Positions 1 through 10,760 of a DNA stretch of 64,000 nt are shown in pieces. Position 1 is the stretch's first letter, and each line of letters opens with the position of its first letter. The stretch is from the NCBI RefSeq assembly GCF_046156265.1, contig NZ_JAWDIR010000046.1, forward strand, positions 186,001 to 250,000, in the 5' to 3' direction. The stretch is from CAMDHY01 sp046156265. GTDB lineage: Bacteria > Pseudomonadota > Alphaproteobacteria > Rhizobiales > Segnochrobactraceae. The position numbers were made by a program, and so were the translations under genes. The notes beneath the pieces are model-generated. The model saw only the letters and a program-made list of their open reading frames with translations, had not been told where the DNA came from and made no database searches.

Positions 1-951
<951 letters not shown>

Positions 952-979
952 CCGCGGCGACAGGCTCCGGAGACCACCC

Positions 980-2080
980 ATGCACGCCCTGATCGTCGGC
1001 GCCGGCATCGTCGGCCTGTCGACCGCCCTGCAGCTTACCGAGCGCGGCTGGACCGTCACCGTTCTCGACCGCGGGGCGATCCCCAACCCGACCGCCTCCT
1101 CCTTCGACCACCACCGGCTGATCCGCCACCACTATCCCGACCGCCCGGTCTATGCCCGCCGCATCCCGGAGGCGTTTTCCGCCTGGGAGCGGCTGTGGGG
1201 CGTCCTCGGCGAGCGCCACTATGTCGAGACCGGCGTCTTCGCGCTGTCGCGCGCGGACGGTGACTGGACCGACCGCTGCCGGCCGATGATGGAGGAGCTG
1301 GCCGTCGCGCACGAGATCCTCGATCCCGTGGTGATCTCGGCGCGGCTGCCCTTCGTCAACGCCGCCGGCGTCCGCTACGCCCTCTTCACGCCCGAGGGCG
1401 GCGCGCTGATGGCCGAGGCGATCCTCGACGGGCTGGTCCGCTTGCTCACCGCGCGCGGCGCCGAGCTGCGGCCCGACACGCCCGTCGCCGCCATCGACGG
1501 GGAGGGCGGGGCGGTCGTCACCGCCGCCGGCGAACGCCTCGCCGCCGACCGCGTCATCGTCGCCGCCGGCGTCGGCGCGGCCAGGCTCGCCTTTCCGGGC
1601 AAGCCCGAGCTCGTGCCCTACCGCACCACCGTCCTCTATGCCGACCCGCCGGAAGACCTCGCCTCGTTCTGGGAGGGCGCGCCGTCGTGGGTCGACCTCG
1701 GCACCGACGAGGAGCTGTGGGGCATGCCTCCGGTCGCCGGGCTGTCGCTCAAGCTCGGCGCCGGCGAGCGCTCGCGGGGGGGCGACCCCGACCACGAGCG
1801 CGGCACCTTGCCGGCCGACGTCTCCGGCGTGCGCGCCGCCTATGGCGGCCGCTTCCACGGCATCGAGCGCTTCACCGTGCGCTCCGCCCCGACCAACTTC
1901 TGGACGATGGCGCCGGAGGAGCGCTTCGTGCTCCTGCGCGACGGCCGCGCCGTGTTCGTCAGCGCCTGCTCCGGCCACGGCTTCAAGTTCGGCGCGCTCA
2001 CCGGCGAGGACGTCGCCGCGGCCGTTGACGGCGGCGACTTCGACGCGCTTGCCCAGCGACTGGCGGGCCACGAGCCGTGA
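980..2080 (+). CDS. FAD-dependent oxidoreductase of the DAO (D-amino acid/sarcosine oxidase) family
   Basis: 366-residue flavoenzyme. The N-terminus has the dinucleotide-binding pattern GAGIVGLSTALQL followed by an acidic residue (VLDRG), and the C-terminal part has a glycine-rich SGHGFKFG segment that contacts FAD in sarcosine-oxidase-like members. Such enzymes oxidise secondary or primary amines of small amino acids; the substrate cannot be read from sequence. ATG at 980 follows a short gap after the carboxylase gene, and the 3' end overlaps the next gene by four bases (GTGA), indicating a shared transcript. Length is normal for monomeric members of the family. Confidence 0.82.
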   Translation: MHALIVGAGIVGLSTALQLTERGWTVTVLDRGAIPNPTASSFDHHRLIRHHYPDRPVYARRIPEAFSAWERLWGVLGERHYVETGVFALSRADGDWTDRCRPMMEELAVAHEILDPVVISARLPFVNAAGVRYALFTPEGGALMAEAILDGLVRLLTARGAELRPDTPVAAIDGEGGAVVTAAGERLAADRVIVAAGVGAARLAFPGKPELVPYRTTVLYADPPEDLASFWEGAPSWVDLGTDEELWGMPPVAGLSLKLGAGERSRGGDPDHERGTLPADVSGVRAAYGGRFHGIERFTVRSAPTNFWTMAPEERFVLLRDGRAVFVSACSGHGFKFGALTGEDVAAAVDGGDFDALAQRLAGHEP

Positions 2081-2517
2081 CCTGCGCGACCATTCGCGGC
2101 GCCGTCGCGGCCGCCTTCGCGCTGGCAACCCTGGTCGCGCCCGCGGACGCCGCCCGCATCGGCGACCGGCACTACGTCGTTCAGTACGACCACGACCAGA
2201 ACAAGTTCTCGAACGCGCTGCGCACCGGCGCCGACTTCCTCGCCGGCGGGTCCGGGCGCAGCTTCCAGATCATGCTCGACGGCTACGGCGTGCTCTCGGC
2301 GGTCCGCGGCGTCGCGGTGGTGCAGCGCGAGTACATGGAGATCAAGCGCAAGCACCCCGATCTCGTCGTCATCGTCTGCAAGGAATCCGCCGACAGCCTG
2401 GCTCGTGCCAACAAGGGCCGGCGCGTGCCCTATCTGCCGGGCATCCGCATCGCCCCGTGCAACGGCCTGCGCGCCAAGCTCGAGAAGGACGGCTGGCGCC
2501 CGGCGCTCGGCTTCTGA
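2077..2517 (+). CDS. Secreted DsrE-like small protein
   Basis: 146 residues beginning at a GTG that overlaps the stop of the oxidoreductase gene. Residues 1-25 look like a cleavable signal peptide (alanine-rich core ending ADA). The rest resembles periplasmic DsrE/DsrF-like domains: an N-terminal strand HYVVQYDHD, a helix, and VVIVCKESADSL placed like the family's central strand and cysteine loop, with a second cysteine (IAPCNG) near the end. DsrE-like proteins act in sulfur relay or are of unknown role. Translational coupling suggests expression with the oxidase, but no joint function is evident. The fold assignment is by eye and moderate. Confidence 0.6.
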   Translation: MTCATIRGAVAAAFALATLVAPADAARIGDRHYVVQYDHDQNKFSNALRTGADFLAGGSGRSFQIMLDGYGVLSAVRGVAVVQREYMEIKRKHPDLVVIVCKESADSLARANKGRRVPYLPGIRIAPCNGLRAKLEKDGWRPALGF

Positions 2518-2533
2518 CGGCGGGCCGACCCGC

Positions 2534-3193
2534 TCAGAGCCAGCCGACGGCGTGCCTCAGCAGGAAGATCGCGCTCACCACCATCGCATAGACGACGCCG
2601 GCGACGACGAACACCGACACCGCCGCCGTCACGTAGCCGATCAGCACGGCGACGCCGTCGCGCTCCAGGATCGCCAGCGAGAAAATCGAGATCGCCAAGG
2701 CCGGCAGCATGTTGCCGAGCGGGATCGGCAGGAACAGCACGATCGCCAGCAACAGGCAGACGAAGCCGATCAGCCGTTCCGCCGGCGGCCGCGCCAGAGT
2801 TCCGAGCCGCGGCTTCAGCAGCCGCTCGGCGCGGGCGATCCACGGCACCACCCGCCGCACCACCGCGCCGAACTCTGCCGCCGGCAGCGAGCGCCGGGCG
2901 ATGAACTTCGGCAGCCACGGCGCCGGCCGCCCGAGCGCGAGTTGCAGCGACAGGAGCAGGAGCGGCGCCCCGAGCACCGAGGAGACGCCGGGCGGCGTCG
3001 GCAGCACGTTCGGAATGGCGAAGATGAACATCAAGACGCCGAAGGCGCGGCCCTGCATCGCTCCGACGAGTTCGCCGATGCCGATGCGCGTGCGGGTGCC
3101 ATCGGCCACCAGCGCCGCCAGGATCGCCGACAGCCGCCGCTCCTCGTGTGGCGGCGCTCCGGCGAGGCCGTCGGTGTATTCGTGAGAGGTCAT
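2534..3193 (-). CDS. ExoD family membrane protein
   Basis: 219-residue inner-membrane protein of the ExoD (exopolysaccharide synthesis) family. The segment GRAFGVLMFIFAIPNVLPTP matches the family's conserved first hydrophobic helix with a Pro-rich turn, and further hydrophobic segments follow (FVCLLLAIVLFLPIPLGNMLPAL, then two near the C-terminus). The frame runs further 5', but I place the start at the ATG encoding MTSHEYTDG because upstream codons give a basic, low-complexity stretch unlike the family. It converges on the DsrE-like gene with a 16-bp gap. ExoD was first linked to exopolysaccharide and alkaline tolerance in rhizobia; the biochemical role is unclear. Confidence 0.8.
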   Translation of the reverse strand: MTSHEYTDGLAGAPPHEERRLSAILAALVADGTRTRIGIGELVGAMQGRAFGVLMFIFAIPNVLPTPPGVSSVLGAPLLLLSLQLALGRPAPWLPKFIARRSLPAAEFGAVVRRVVPWIARAERLLKPRLGTLARPPAERLIGFVCLLLAIVLFLPIPLGNMLPALAISIFSLAILERDGVAVLIGYVTAAVSVFVVAGVVYAMVVSAIFLLRHAVGWL

Positions 3194-3553
3194 CGGACCC
3201 GAGCCGCCGCGGTGCCGCCGCACGCCTGCGCGCGAAGCGCACTGGGGAGGCCGATCCTCCGGCCCCTCGGGGCGCCGCCTCTGGTCTGGTCGGGCGTCAG
3301 GATGTCCGGTCCCTTCACGGTGCGTAGCAGACCTCAGGATGCGACAGGGCCATGGCCACCGCGGCTGACCCTGAAGTCGTGATCTTATCGGCTGCCAGCG
3401 TAACGGAACTGTTGCACGAGAGGATGACGTTGATACGGGAGAGAGGGTTCCGCACGCCCCCTTCGCCTCACGCACCCATTGCCCGCCCTTTCGACGCCAG
3501 CCTCCTCCCCCTGAAGTGGCGTCGCGCTTTCAACCCTGCAAGGAGAAACACCC
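3194..3553. other. 360-bp intergenic region, no gene seen
   Basis: This stretch separates the ExoD gene (reading left) from the FMN reductase gene (reading right), so it should hold two promoters. I see no convincing open frame, repeat or strong terminator. The only clear element is the Shine-Dalgarno sequence AGGAG at 3541 for the next gene. Confidence 0.6.
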
Positions 3554-4120
3554 TTGACCGACGTCCAGCCGCTCCACCTCGTCACCCTGCTCGGCAGCCT
3601 GCGTAAGGGCTCGCTCAACGCCGCCGTCGTCCGCACCCTGCCGGAGCTCGCGCCGGCCGGCATGACATTCGCCGCCCTGCCCTCCATCGCCGGCTACCCG
3701 ATCTACGACGCCGACCTGCAGGCCGAGGGCATCCCAGCGGTGGTGGAGGAGGCGGGCGAGGCGATCCGCGCCGCCGACGGCGTCGTCATCGTCTCGCCGG
3801 AGTACAACTACTCGATGCCGGGCGGCCTGAAGAACGCCATCGACTGGATTTCCCGCCTGAAGGGGCAGCCCTTCGCAGGCAAGCCGGTGGCGATCCAGTC
3901 CGTCTCCGGCGGAACGCTCGGCGGCGCCCGCATGCAGTACCACCTGCGCCAGGCGCTGGTCTTCCTCGACGCCCACGTCCTCAACAAGCCCGAGGTGATG
4001 ATCGGCCAGGGCCAGAACAAGATCGACGCCGCGACGGGCAAGCTCACGGACGAGCCGACCCGCCAGTTCATCACCACCCAGCTCACCGCCTTCGTTGCCT
4101 ACATCGAGAAGCTGAGGTAG
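3554..4120 (+). CDS. NADPH-dependent FMN reductase family protein (chromate/quinone reductase type)
   Basis: 188-residue flavodoxin-like reductase. The phosphate-binding loop appears as LLGSLRKGSLNAAV near residue 12 and the second family motif as SPEYNYSMPGGLKNAIDW around residue 80, both hallmarks of the ChrR/YieF/ArsH-like NAD(P)H:FMN group. These soluble enzymes reduce FMN, quinones or oxidised metals. Translation starts at TTG 3554, eight bases after AGGAG, the only well placed site. It stands alone; no regulatory neighbour indicates a substrate. Confidence 0.88.
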   Translation: MTDVQPLHLVTLLGSLRKGSLNAAVVRTLPELAPAGMTFAALPSIAGYPIYDADLQAEGIPAVVEEAGEAIRAADGVVIVSPEYNYSMPGGLKNAIDWISRLKGQPFAGKPVAIQSVSGGTLGGARMQYHLRQALVFLDAHVLNKPEVMIGQGQNKIDAATGKLTDEPTRQFITTQLTAFVAYIEKLR

Positions 4121-4234
4121 GCGCGGGCGGTCCGCGAGGCTGCCAAGGTCGGTCACGGTAAAGCGCACGCTCGCGTTGCCGTGCCCGACCAAGCTGCTAG
4201 AGTCGGGGCCTCTTTGGACCGAAGGGCACACGCC

Positions 4235-4483
4235 GTGACAATCAGGGCAGAGCTCGGGCACTACTTCGAGACGTTGGTCGCAGACCTCGTCTCCTCTGGC
4301 CGATACGCCTCCGTAGACGAGGTTCTGCGCGATGGGCTTCGTCTCGTCGAGGAGCGCGAGGCCGTCCTGGCGCGCATCGATGCCGCCGTGATGGAAGGCC
4401 TCGCAGACGCGGACGCCGGGCGCATCAAGCCGGCCGAAGAGGTCTTTGCCCGTCTGCAAGCGAAGTACGGTGCAGCCGAGTAG
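4235..4483 (+). CDS. ParD-like type II antitoxin
   Basis: 82-residue ribbon-helix-helix antitoxin of the ParD/CC2985 type. The N-terminal VTIRAELGHYFETLV followed by SGRYASVDEVLRDGLRLVEEREA matches the family's strand-helix-helix DNA-binding unit and linker. The acidic C-terminal tail (DADAGRIKPAEEVFARLQAKY) is the toxin-wrapping part. I start at GTG 4235 because upstream residues do not fit the family. The reading frame overlaps the next gene by 14 bases, the usual layout for translationally coupled toxin-antitoxin pairs that repress their own promoter. Confidence 0.85.
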   Translation: MTIRAELGHYFETLVADLVSSGRYASVDEVLRDGLRLVEEREAVLARIDAAVMEGLADADAGRIKPAEEVFARLQAKYGAAE

Positions 4484-4784
4484 CGCGCTGCGCCTCGCGT
4501 TTACCGACAAGGCGGAGGCTGATCTGGAGAGCCTCGCCGCGCACATCGCCGAATCCAATCCGGCGCGTGCGGCGACCTTTGTCGATGAGCTGCGATCCGC
4601 TTGCGATGGCGTGGCTCGCCGCCCGCTCGCCTTCCCGCTGGCGCCACGCCTCGGGAGAACGGGCGTCAGGCGACGGGTCTTCGGCAACTATCTCATCTTC
4701 TACAGGGCGTCGGCCGAGGTCGTTCTGATCCTGCGTGTCCTTCACGTGGCCGTCGATCACCGCCGCTTGTTCGGAGCCGGCTGA
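4470..4784 (+). CDS. ParE/RelE-superfamily toxin
   Basis: 104-residue toxin partner of the upstream ParD-like protein. LAFTDKAEADLESLAAHIAESNPARAATFVDEL is the ParE N-terminal strand and helical hairpin; GVRRRVFGNYLIFYRASAEVVLILRVLH is the conserved C-terminal sheet. ParE-type toxins poison DNA gyrase, while close RelE relatives cleave mRNA; sequence alone favours ParE. The GTG at 4470 lies inside the antitoxin frame and fits the family length; a TTG 24 bases upstream in frame is possible but less likely. The pair could stabilise this chromosomal segment or act in stress. Confidence 0.85.
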   Translation: MQPSSALRLAFTDKAEADLESLAAHIAESNPARAATFVDELRSACDGVARRPLAFPLAPRLGRTGVRRRVFGNYLIFYRASAEVVLILRVLHVAVDHRRLFGAG

Positions 4785-4787
4785 ACT

Positions 4788-5495
4788 CTACCCGAACAGC
4801 ACGCCCTCGAGTTCCTCGATCGACCCCAGCACCATGTGGCTCATAGGCGTCAGGCTCTCGCGGGTGCCGGTGCCGGTGAGCACGCCGATGCGCAGGCCCG
4901 CGCCGCCAGCGTGCGCCATCTCCATGTCGTGGCCGTTGTCGCCGACCACCGCCACCGCGGACGGCGCGACGCCCGTGTGGGCGCAGAACGCCGTCACCAT
5001 GCCGCCGCCGGGCTTCACGCCGTAGCCGCTGTCGTAGCCGGCGATGAAGTCGACGAAAGGCACCAGCCCGAAGCGCTCCACCGTCTTCTCGATCGAGGCC
5101 TTGCCGTCGCTGGAGGCGATGCCGAGCGTCATGCCGCGCCGCTTCAGCCGCGAAAACAGCGCGACGAGGTCCGTCACCGGCACGACGCTGCCGACGGAAT
5201 TGCAGAATTCCTCGTCGAGCAGGGCGGTCAGCCTGTCGGCGGAAAACGGCGCGCCCTCCGCCACCCAGGCGGTGGCGATCTCGCGCGCCGTCGCGGCGGC
5301 GAGCAACCCATCGGCAAAGGTGATGCCGCTGTCCGGGTCCATGCCGCCGAACCGCATCAACTGTGCGGCGAACGCCGCGTCGCCCTTTGCTGCGATCATC
5401 GCCGCCCGCCGGTTGATCTGACCCCAGCTCGATTGGTAGTCGAGCAGCGTCCCGTCCTTGTCGAACAGGATGGCGGAGATGGACGGGTGGGGCAT
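4788..5495 (-). CDS. HAD-superfamily hydrolase (phosphoglycolate phosphatase-like)
   Basis: 235-residue haloacid-dehalogenase-type phosphatase. Motif I FDKDGTLLD carries the nucleophile Asp at about residue 12 and the general acid two residues later; motif II is the GIASSDG segment, motif III the lysine of GVKPGGG, and motif IV GDNGHDMEMA. An inserted helical cap (roughly residues 20-90) places it in subfamily I with Gph-like phosphatases. The long open frame continues upstream, but the ATG at MPHPSISAI sits directly before motif I as usual. It ends a few bases from the convergent toxin gene. Confidence 0.85.
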   Translation of the reverse strand: MPHPSISAILFDKDGTLLDYQSSWGQINRRAAMIAAKGDAAFAAQLMRFGGMDPDSGITFADGLLAAATAREIATAWVAEGAPFSADRLTALLDEEFCNSVGSVVPVTDLVALFSRLKRRGMTLGIASSDGKASIEKTVERFGLVPFVDFIAGYDSGYGVKPGGGMVTAFCAHTGVAPSAVAVVGDNGHDMEMAHAGGAGLRIGVLTGTGTRESLTPMSHMVLGSIEELEGVLFG

Positions 5496-5572
5496 CGGGA
5501 GGGTGCTCGTGTGGCGCAAGAGGGCGCCGCCGTGACTAGCCGCCGCGCTCGGCCCCGACAAGCTCCGGGAGT

Positions 5573-6034
5573 CTAGATCGGCAGTGCCGTGGTTCGCTTG
5601 ACGGTCCTGAGCGCCAGCGTCGACTGCACGCGCACGACACCCGGCAGCTGCGTCAGGATCTCCGAGTGGATGCGTTCGAAGTCGGCGCTGTCGCGGTAGG
5701 CGACCTGCAGCAGATAGTCGGCCTGGCCGGCGATGAGGTAGCAGGCGATCACCTCGGGAATGCCGCCCACCGCCGCCTCGAAGCGGTCGAGCGCCTGTCG
5801 GCCCTGCTGGTCGAGCGAGATCGACACGAAGGCGTTGCCGGCGAGCCCCGCCGCCTTCGGGTCGAGCAGCATCGCGTAGCCGGCGATCAGCCCGCAATCC
5901 TCCAGCGCCTTGACGCGCCGGAGGCACGCCGACGGCGACAGCCCGACCGCGGCGGCGAGGTCGAGATTGCTGAGCCGGCCATCCTTCTGCAGCGCCGTCA
6001 GGATCGCCCGGTCGCGGCCATCGACGTCGATCAT
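5573..6034 (-). CDS. Lrp/AsnC family transcriptional regulator
   Basis: 153-residue feast/famine regulator: N-terminal helix-turn-helix (residues about 5-55, LSNLDLAAAVGLSPSACLRRVKALE) and a C-terminal RAM ligand-binding domain (GQADYLLQVAYRDSADFERIHSEIL). Members bind amino acids and often control a divergent catabolic gene. Here the divergent neighbour is alanine dehydrogenase, and the 161-bp gap between them contains a 17-bp perfect palindrome, so control of ald by alanine or a related amino acid is likely. The arrangement parallels known Lrp/AldR-ald pairs. No oddities in length or motifs. Confidence 0.92.
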   Translation of the reverse strand: MIDVDGRDRAILTALQKDGRLSNLDLAAAVGLSPSACLRRVKALEDCGLIAGYAMLLDPKAAGLAGNAFVSISLDQQGRQALDRFEAAVGGIPEVIACYLIAGQADYLLQVAYRDSADFERIHSEILTQLPGVVRVQSTLALRTVKRTTALPI

Positions 6035-6084
6035 GCGGCTCCCCGGGACAGGCTTCGCAGAAATCTCCCAGAAACGGCGCCATC

Positions 6085-6101
6085 ACGCAATCGTATTGCG
6101 T
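6085..6101. promoter_or_regulatory. Palindrome between lrp-like gene and ald (putative Lrp-type operator)
   Basis: ACGCAAT-CGT-ATTGCGT is a perfect 7-bp inverted repeat with a 3-bp spacer, in the divergent promoter region. Lrp/AsnC proteins bind palindromes of this length, so it is the likely operator for auto- and ald regulation. Inference from position and symmetry only. Confidence 0.6.
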
Positions 6102-6195
6102 CCGGCGGTGCCCATTCGGCCACTTCGGCAGCACATTTCGCCGCCCCCGTGCTCCTCTCTCCCATCGTTTTAGAACCCACGGCGGGGAGGCCGTC

Positions 6196-7314
<1,119 letters not shown>

Positions 7315-7494
7315 GGCGGTGAGCGCGGGGACGGCGGCGCTTTCCCTCCCCCGCGAGGCTGCGGGATGCACACCTTTCGAAGGGCCCATCCCGCAGACCA
7401 CCTCGTCGTCGTCGCCTGCGCTATGCTCCAAAGCCAGACCCACTTCGATCCAAACCGAACATCGACCGCTCGGAGAACCGTAGGGAACCCCCCC

Positions 7495-8424
7495 TCACGC
7501 CCCGAAGACCGACCAGCCCATCGCCTTGGTCAGGCGCTCCAGTGCCAGCGAGCCGAGGTGGGAGTTGCCGGTGGCATTGAGGCCCGGGGACCAGACGCAA
7601 ATGGACGCCTCGCCCGGCACGATGCCGAGGATGCCGCCGCCGACGCCGCTCTTGCCGGGGATGCCGACCTTGAAGGCGAAGTCGCCCGAGCCGTCATAGT
7701 GGCCGCACATCAGCATCAGCGCATTGATGCGGCGCGCCCGCTCGCGTGAAACGACGCGGCGGCGGGTCGCCGGGTGGTGGCCGTCCTCGGCGAGGAAGCG
7801 GCCGGCGTGCGCAAGGTCGCGGCAGCTCATGGCGATGGCGCACTGGTGGAAGTAGACGCCGAGCGTCATCTCCGGCGGGTTCTCGATATTGCCGAAGGCC
7901 TTCATGTAGTTGGCGAGCGCGACGTTGCGGTAGCCGGTCGCCGTCTCCGACTGCGCCACCGCCTTGTCGACGACGATCTCCTCGTTGCCGGCGAGGAAGC
8001 GCATGAACTGGACGATGTCGCCGAGCGCCTCCTTCGGCGGATGGCCGGACAGCACGACATCGGTGACGACGATGGCGCCGGCGTTGATGAAAGGGTTGCG
8101 CGGCACGCCGTTCTCGCGCTCGAGCTGGGCGATCGAGTTGAACGCGTTGCCCGAGGGCTCGCGGCCGACGCGGCGCCACAAGGTGTCGCCGACGCGGCCG
8201 AGCGCCAGCGTCAGCGTGAACACCTTCGAGATCGACTGGATCGAGAACGGCTCCTCGGCGTCACCCGCCACGTGCACGGCACCCTCGGCGGTGACGACGG
8301 CGATGCCGAATTTCTTCGGATCGACGCGGGCGAGCTGCGGGATGTAGCTCGCCACCCGGCCGCGCTCGCTCTCGCGCGCCATCTGATCGGCGATCTCCGC
8401 CAGCACCGCCACGATCTCCGGCAA
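7495..8424 (-). CDS. glsA: Glutaminase A
   Basis: 309-residue serine-dependent glutaminase that hydrolyses glutamine to glutamate and ammonia. The beta-lactamase-like catalytic pair lies in QSISKVFTL (Ser-x-x-Lys), and later blocks NAGAIVVTD, GNIENPPEMTLGVYFHQCA and the C-terminal GKSGVGGGILGIVPG are characteristic. Frame extends upstream, but TTG at 8424 is preceded by GGAGGG at correct spacing and gives the usual family length; an ATG further 5' would add about 14 atypical residues. It is divergent from the DNA ligase gene. Confidence 0.93.
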   Translation of the reverse strand: MPEIVAVLAEIADQMARESERGRVASYIPQLARVDPKKFGIAVVTAEGAVHVAGDAEEPFSIQSISKVFTLTLALGRVGDTLWRRVGREPSGNAFNSIAQLERENGVPRNPFINAGAIVVTDVVLSGHPPKEALGDIVQFMRFLAGNEEIVVDKAVAQSETATGYRNVALANYMKAFGNIENPPEMTLGVYFHQCAIAMSCRDLAHAGRFLAEDGHHPATRRRVVSRERARRINALMLMCGHYDGSGDFAFKVGIPGKSGVGGGILGIVPGEASICVWSPGLNATGNSHLGSLALERLTKAMGWSVFGA

Positions 8425-8588
8425 GGCCCACCCTCCATGCGTGCACCGCCGCGTGCGCGGCGGCCGCATCCATAGCGCGCTCGCGGCCGTCGCCAAACCC
8501 TCCACCGGTGACCGCGCGGCGGGGGGTGCCGGAACGGGGTCGCTTCGGGTTATGGAGGGCACGGCAGGCGAGCGGGAGTGAACCGGCG

Positions 8589-10748
8589 ATGGCGAGGTCC
8601 AAAGACCGGGGGACGGGGAAGGCGGACGGCGCGGCGGAGACGGCCGCGGCGGCGGCCGGCGACGATGTCGCCAACCTGACGATGGAGGATGCGGCGGCCG
8701 AGCACGCGCGGCTGACGGAGGAGATCCGCGGCCACGACGTGCGCTACTACCGCGAGGACGCGCCGACGGTCTCCGACGCCGAGTACGACGCGCTCCGCCA
8801 GAGGCTGGCGGCGATCGAGGCGGCGCACCCCGAGCTCGTCAGCGCCGACAGCCCGACCCAGACGGTGGGGGCGGCGCCGTCGGAGGCGTTCGGCCAGGTG
8901 CGGCACGCCGTGCCGATGCTGTCGCTCGACAACGCCTTCGCCGAAGAGGACGTCGCCGACTTCGTCGCCCGCATCCGCCGCTTCCTGCGCTGGCCGGCCG
9001 AGGAGGCGCTCGTCATCGACGCCGAGCCGAAGATCGACGGCCTGTCGCTGTCGCTGCGCTACGAGGGCGGGAGGCTCGTCACGGCGGCGACGCGCGGCGA
9101 CGGGTCGGTGGGCGAGAACGTCACGGCGAACGTCCAGACGATCGCGGAGATCCCCGACACGCTGCCCAAGGGCGCGCCCGAGGTCGTCGAGGTGCGCGGC
9201 GAGGTCTACATGTCCCACGCCGATTTCACGGCGCTGAACGCGCGCATGGCGGAGAGCGGGCGGGTGTTCGCCAATCCCAGGAACGCCGCAGCGGGGTCGC
9301 TGCGCCAGCTCGATCCGGCGATCACGGCGAGCCGGCCGCTGCGCTTCTTCGCCTATGCCTGGGGCGAGATGAGCGCCATGCCAGCCGAGACGCAGTCGGA
9401 CATGCTGGCGCTGTTCCGCGCCTGGGGCTTCCCGGTCAACCCGCGCATCCGCCGCTGCGAGACGGTCGAAGACGTCATCGCCTACTATCGCGAGACCGAG
9501 GCGGAGCGGGCCGGGCTCGGCTACGACATCGACGGCGTCGTCTACAAGGTCGACCGGCTCGATCTGCAGGCCCGCCTCGGCTTCGTCTCGCGCTCGCCGC
9601 GCTGGGCGATCGCCCACAAGTTCCCGGCCGAGCAGGCGACGACGGTGCTGGAGGCGATCGAGATCCAGGTCGGCCGCACCGGCGCGCTGACGCCGGTGGC
9701 GCGCCTCACGCCGGTGACGGTCGGCGGCGTCGTCGTCGCCAACGCGACGCTGCACAACGAGGACGAGATTGCCCGCAAGGACGTGCGCGTCGGCGACACG
9801 GTGATCGTGCAGCGGGCGGGCGACGTCATCCCGCAGGTGGTGGGCCCGGTGCTTGAACGCCGGCCGGAGGGGGCAGAGCCGTTCGTTTTCCCGACGGTAT
9901 GCCCGGCCTGCGGCAGCCACGCGGTGCGCGAGATCAACCCGCGCACCGGCAAGGAGGACGCGGTGCGGCGCTGCACCGGCGGGCTGATCTGCCCGGCGCA
10001 GTCGGTGGAGCGGCTGCGCCATTTCGTGTCGCGCCATGCCTTCGACATCGAGGGCCTCGGCGAGAAGCAGATCGCCGCCTTCCACGCTGATGGACTGATC
10101 AACGAGCCGGCCGACATCTTCACGCTGGAGGCGCGCGACAAGGCGGCGCTCAAGAAGCTGAAGGACCGCGAGGGGTTCGGGGCGACGTCGGTCGCGAACC
10201 TCTTCAAGGCGATCGACACGCGGCGGCGGGTAGGCCTCGACCGCTTCGTCTTCGCGCTCGGCATCCGCCACGTCGGCGAGACGACGGCCCGCCTGATCGC
10301 CCGCACCTACGGGACGTGGGAGGCGTTCTGGACGGCGATGACCGGGCAGTCGGCGGAGGCGGCGGTGGCCGAGCTCGATGCCATCGAGGGCATCGGGGAG
10401 ACGTTGGCCGAAGCCGTCGTCGACTTCTTCCAGGAGGCGCACAACCGCGAGGCGCTCGACCGGCTCCTCGCCGAGGTGAGCGTCGAGAAGGTCGAGGCGC
10501 CGAAGGCGACGGGCTCGCCGGTCGCCGGCAAGACGGTGGTGTTCACCGGGGCGCTCGAGAAGATGACACGCGACGAGGCTAAGGCGCGGGCGGAGACGCT
10601 CGGCGCCAAGGTGGCGGGCTCGGTGTCGAAGAAGACCGACCTCGTCGTCGCCGGGCCGGGCGCCGGCTCGAAGCTCAAGCTTGCGGCCGAGCTCGGCATC
10701 GAGGTGATCGACGAGGACGGCTGGCTGACGCTGATCGGGGATGCGTGA
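8589..10748 (+). CDS. ligA: NAD-dependent DNA ligase
   Basis: 719-residue DNA ligase A, which seals nicks in replication and repair using NAD. Visible in order: Ia domain with the YYREDAPTVSDAEYDAL block, the adenylated lysine in AEPKIDGLSLS near residue 149, the OB-fold (VGRTGALTPVARL), a four-cysteine zinc finger (CPACGS, then cysteines in RRCTGGLICPAQ), helix-hairpin-helix repeats (GLGEKQIAAF, ALGIRHVGETTA) and a C-terminal BRCT domain (VVFTGALEKMTRDEAK). The ATG at 8589 was chosen; it leaves about 45 residues of Ala-rich extension before the Ia domain, somewhat longer than in E. coli. Confidence 0.97.
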   Translation: MARSKDRGTGKADGAAETAAAAAGDDVANLTMEDAAAEHARLTEEIRGHDVRYYREDAPTVSDAEYDALRQRLAAIEAAHPELVSADSPTQTVGAAPSEAFGQVRHAVPMLSLDNAFAEEDVADFVARIRRFLRWPAEEALVIDAEPKIDGLSLSLRYEGGRLVTAATRGDGSVGENVTANVQTIAEIPDTLPKGAPEVVEVRGEVYMSHADFTALNARMAESGRVFANPRNAAAGSLRQLDPAITASRPLRFFAYAWGEMSAMPAETQSDMLALFRAWGFPVNPRIRRCETVEDVIAYYRETEAERAGLGYDIDGVVYKVDRLDLQARLGFVSRSPRWAIAHKFPAEQATTVLEAIEIQVGRTGALTPVARLTPVTVGGVVVANATLHNEDEIARKDVRVGDTVIVQRAGDVIPQVVGPVLERRPEGAEPFVFPTVCPACGSHAVREINPRTGKEDAVRRCTGGLICPAQSVERLRHFVSRHAFDIEGLGEKQIAAFHADGLINEPADIFTLEARDKAALKKLKDREGFGATSVANLFKAIDTRRRVGLDRFVFALGIRHVGETTARLIARTYGTWEAFWTAMTGQSAEAAVAELDAIEGIGETLAEAVVDFFQEAHNREALDRLLAEVSVEKVEAPKATGSPVAGKTVVFTGALEKMTRDEAKARAETLGAKVAGSVSKKTDLVVAGPGAGSKLKLAAELGIEVIDEDGWLTLIGDA

Positions 10749-10760
10749 GAGGGCGGCTTC

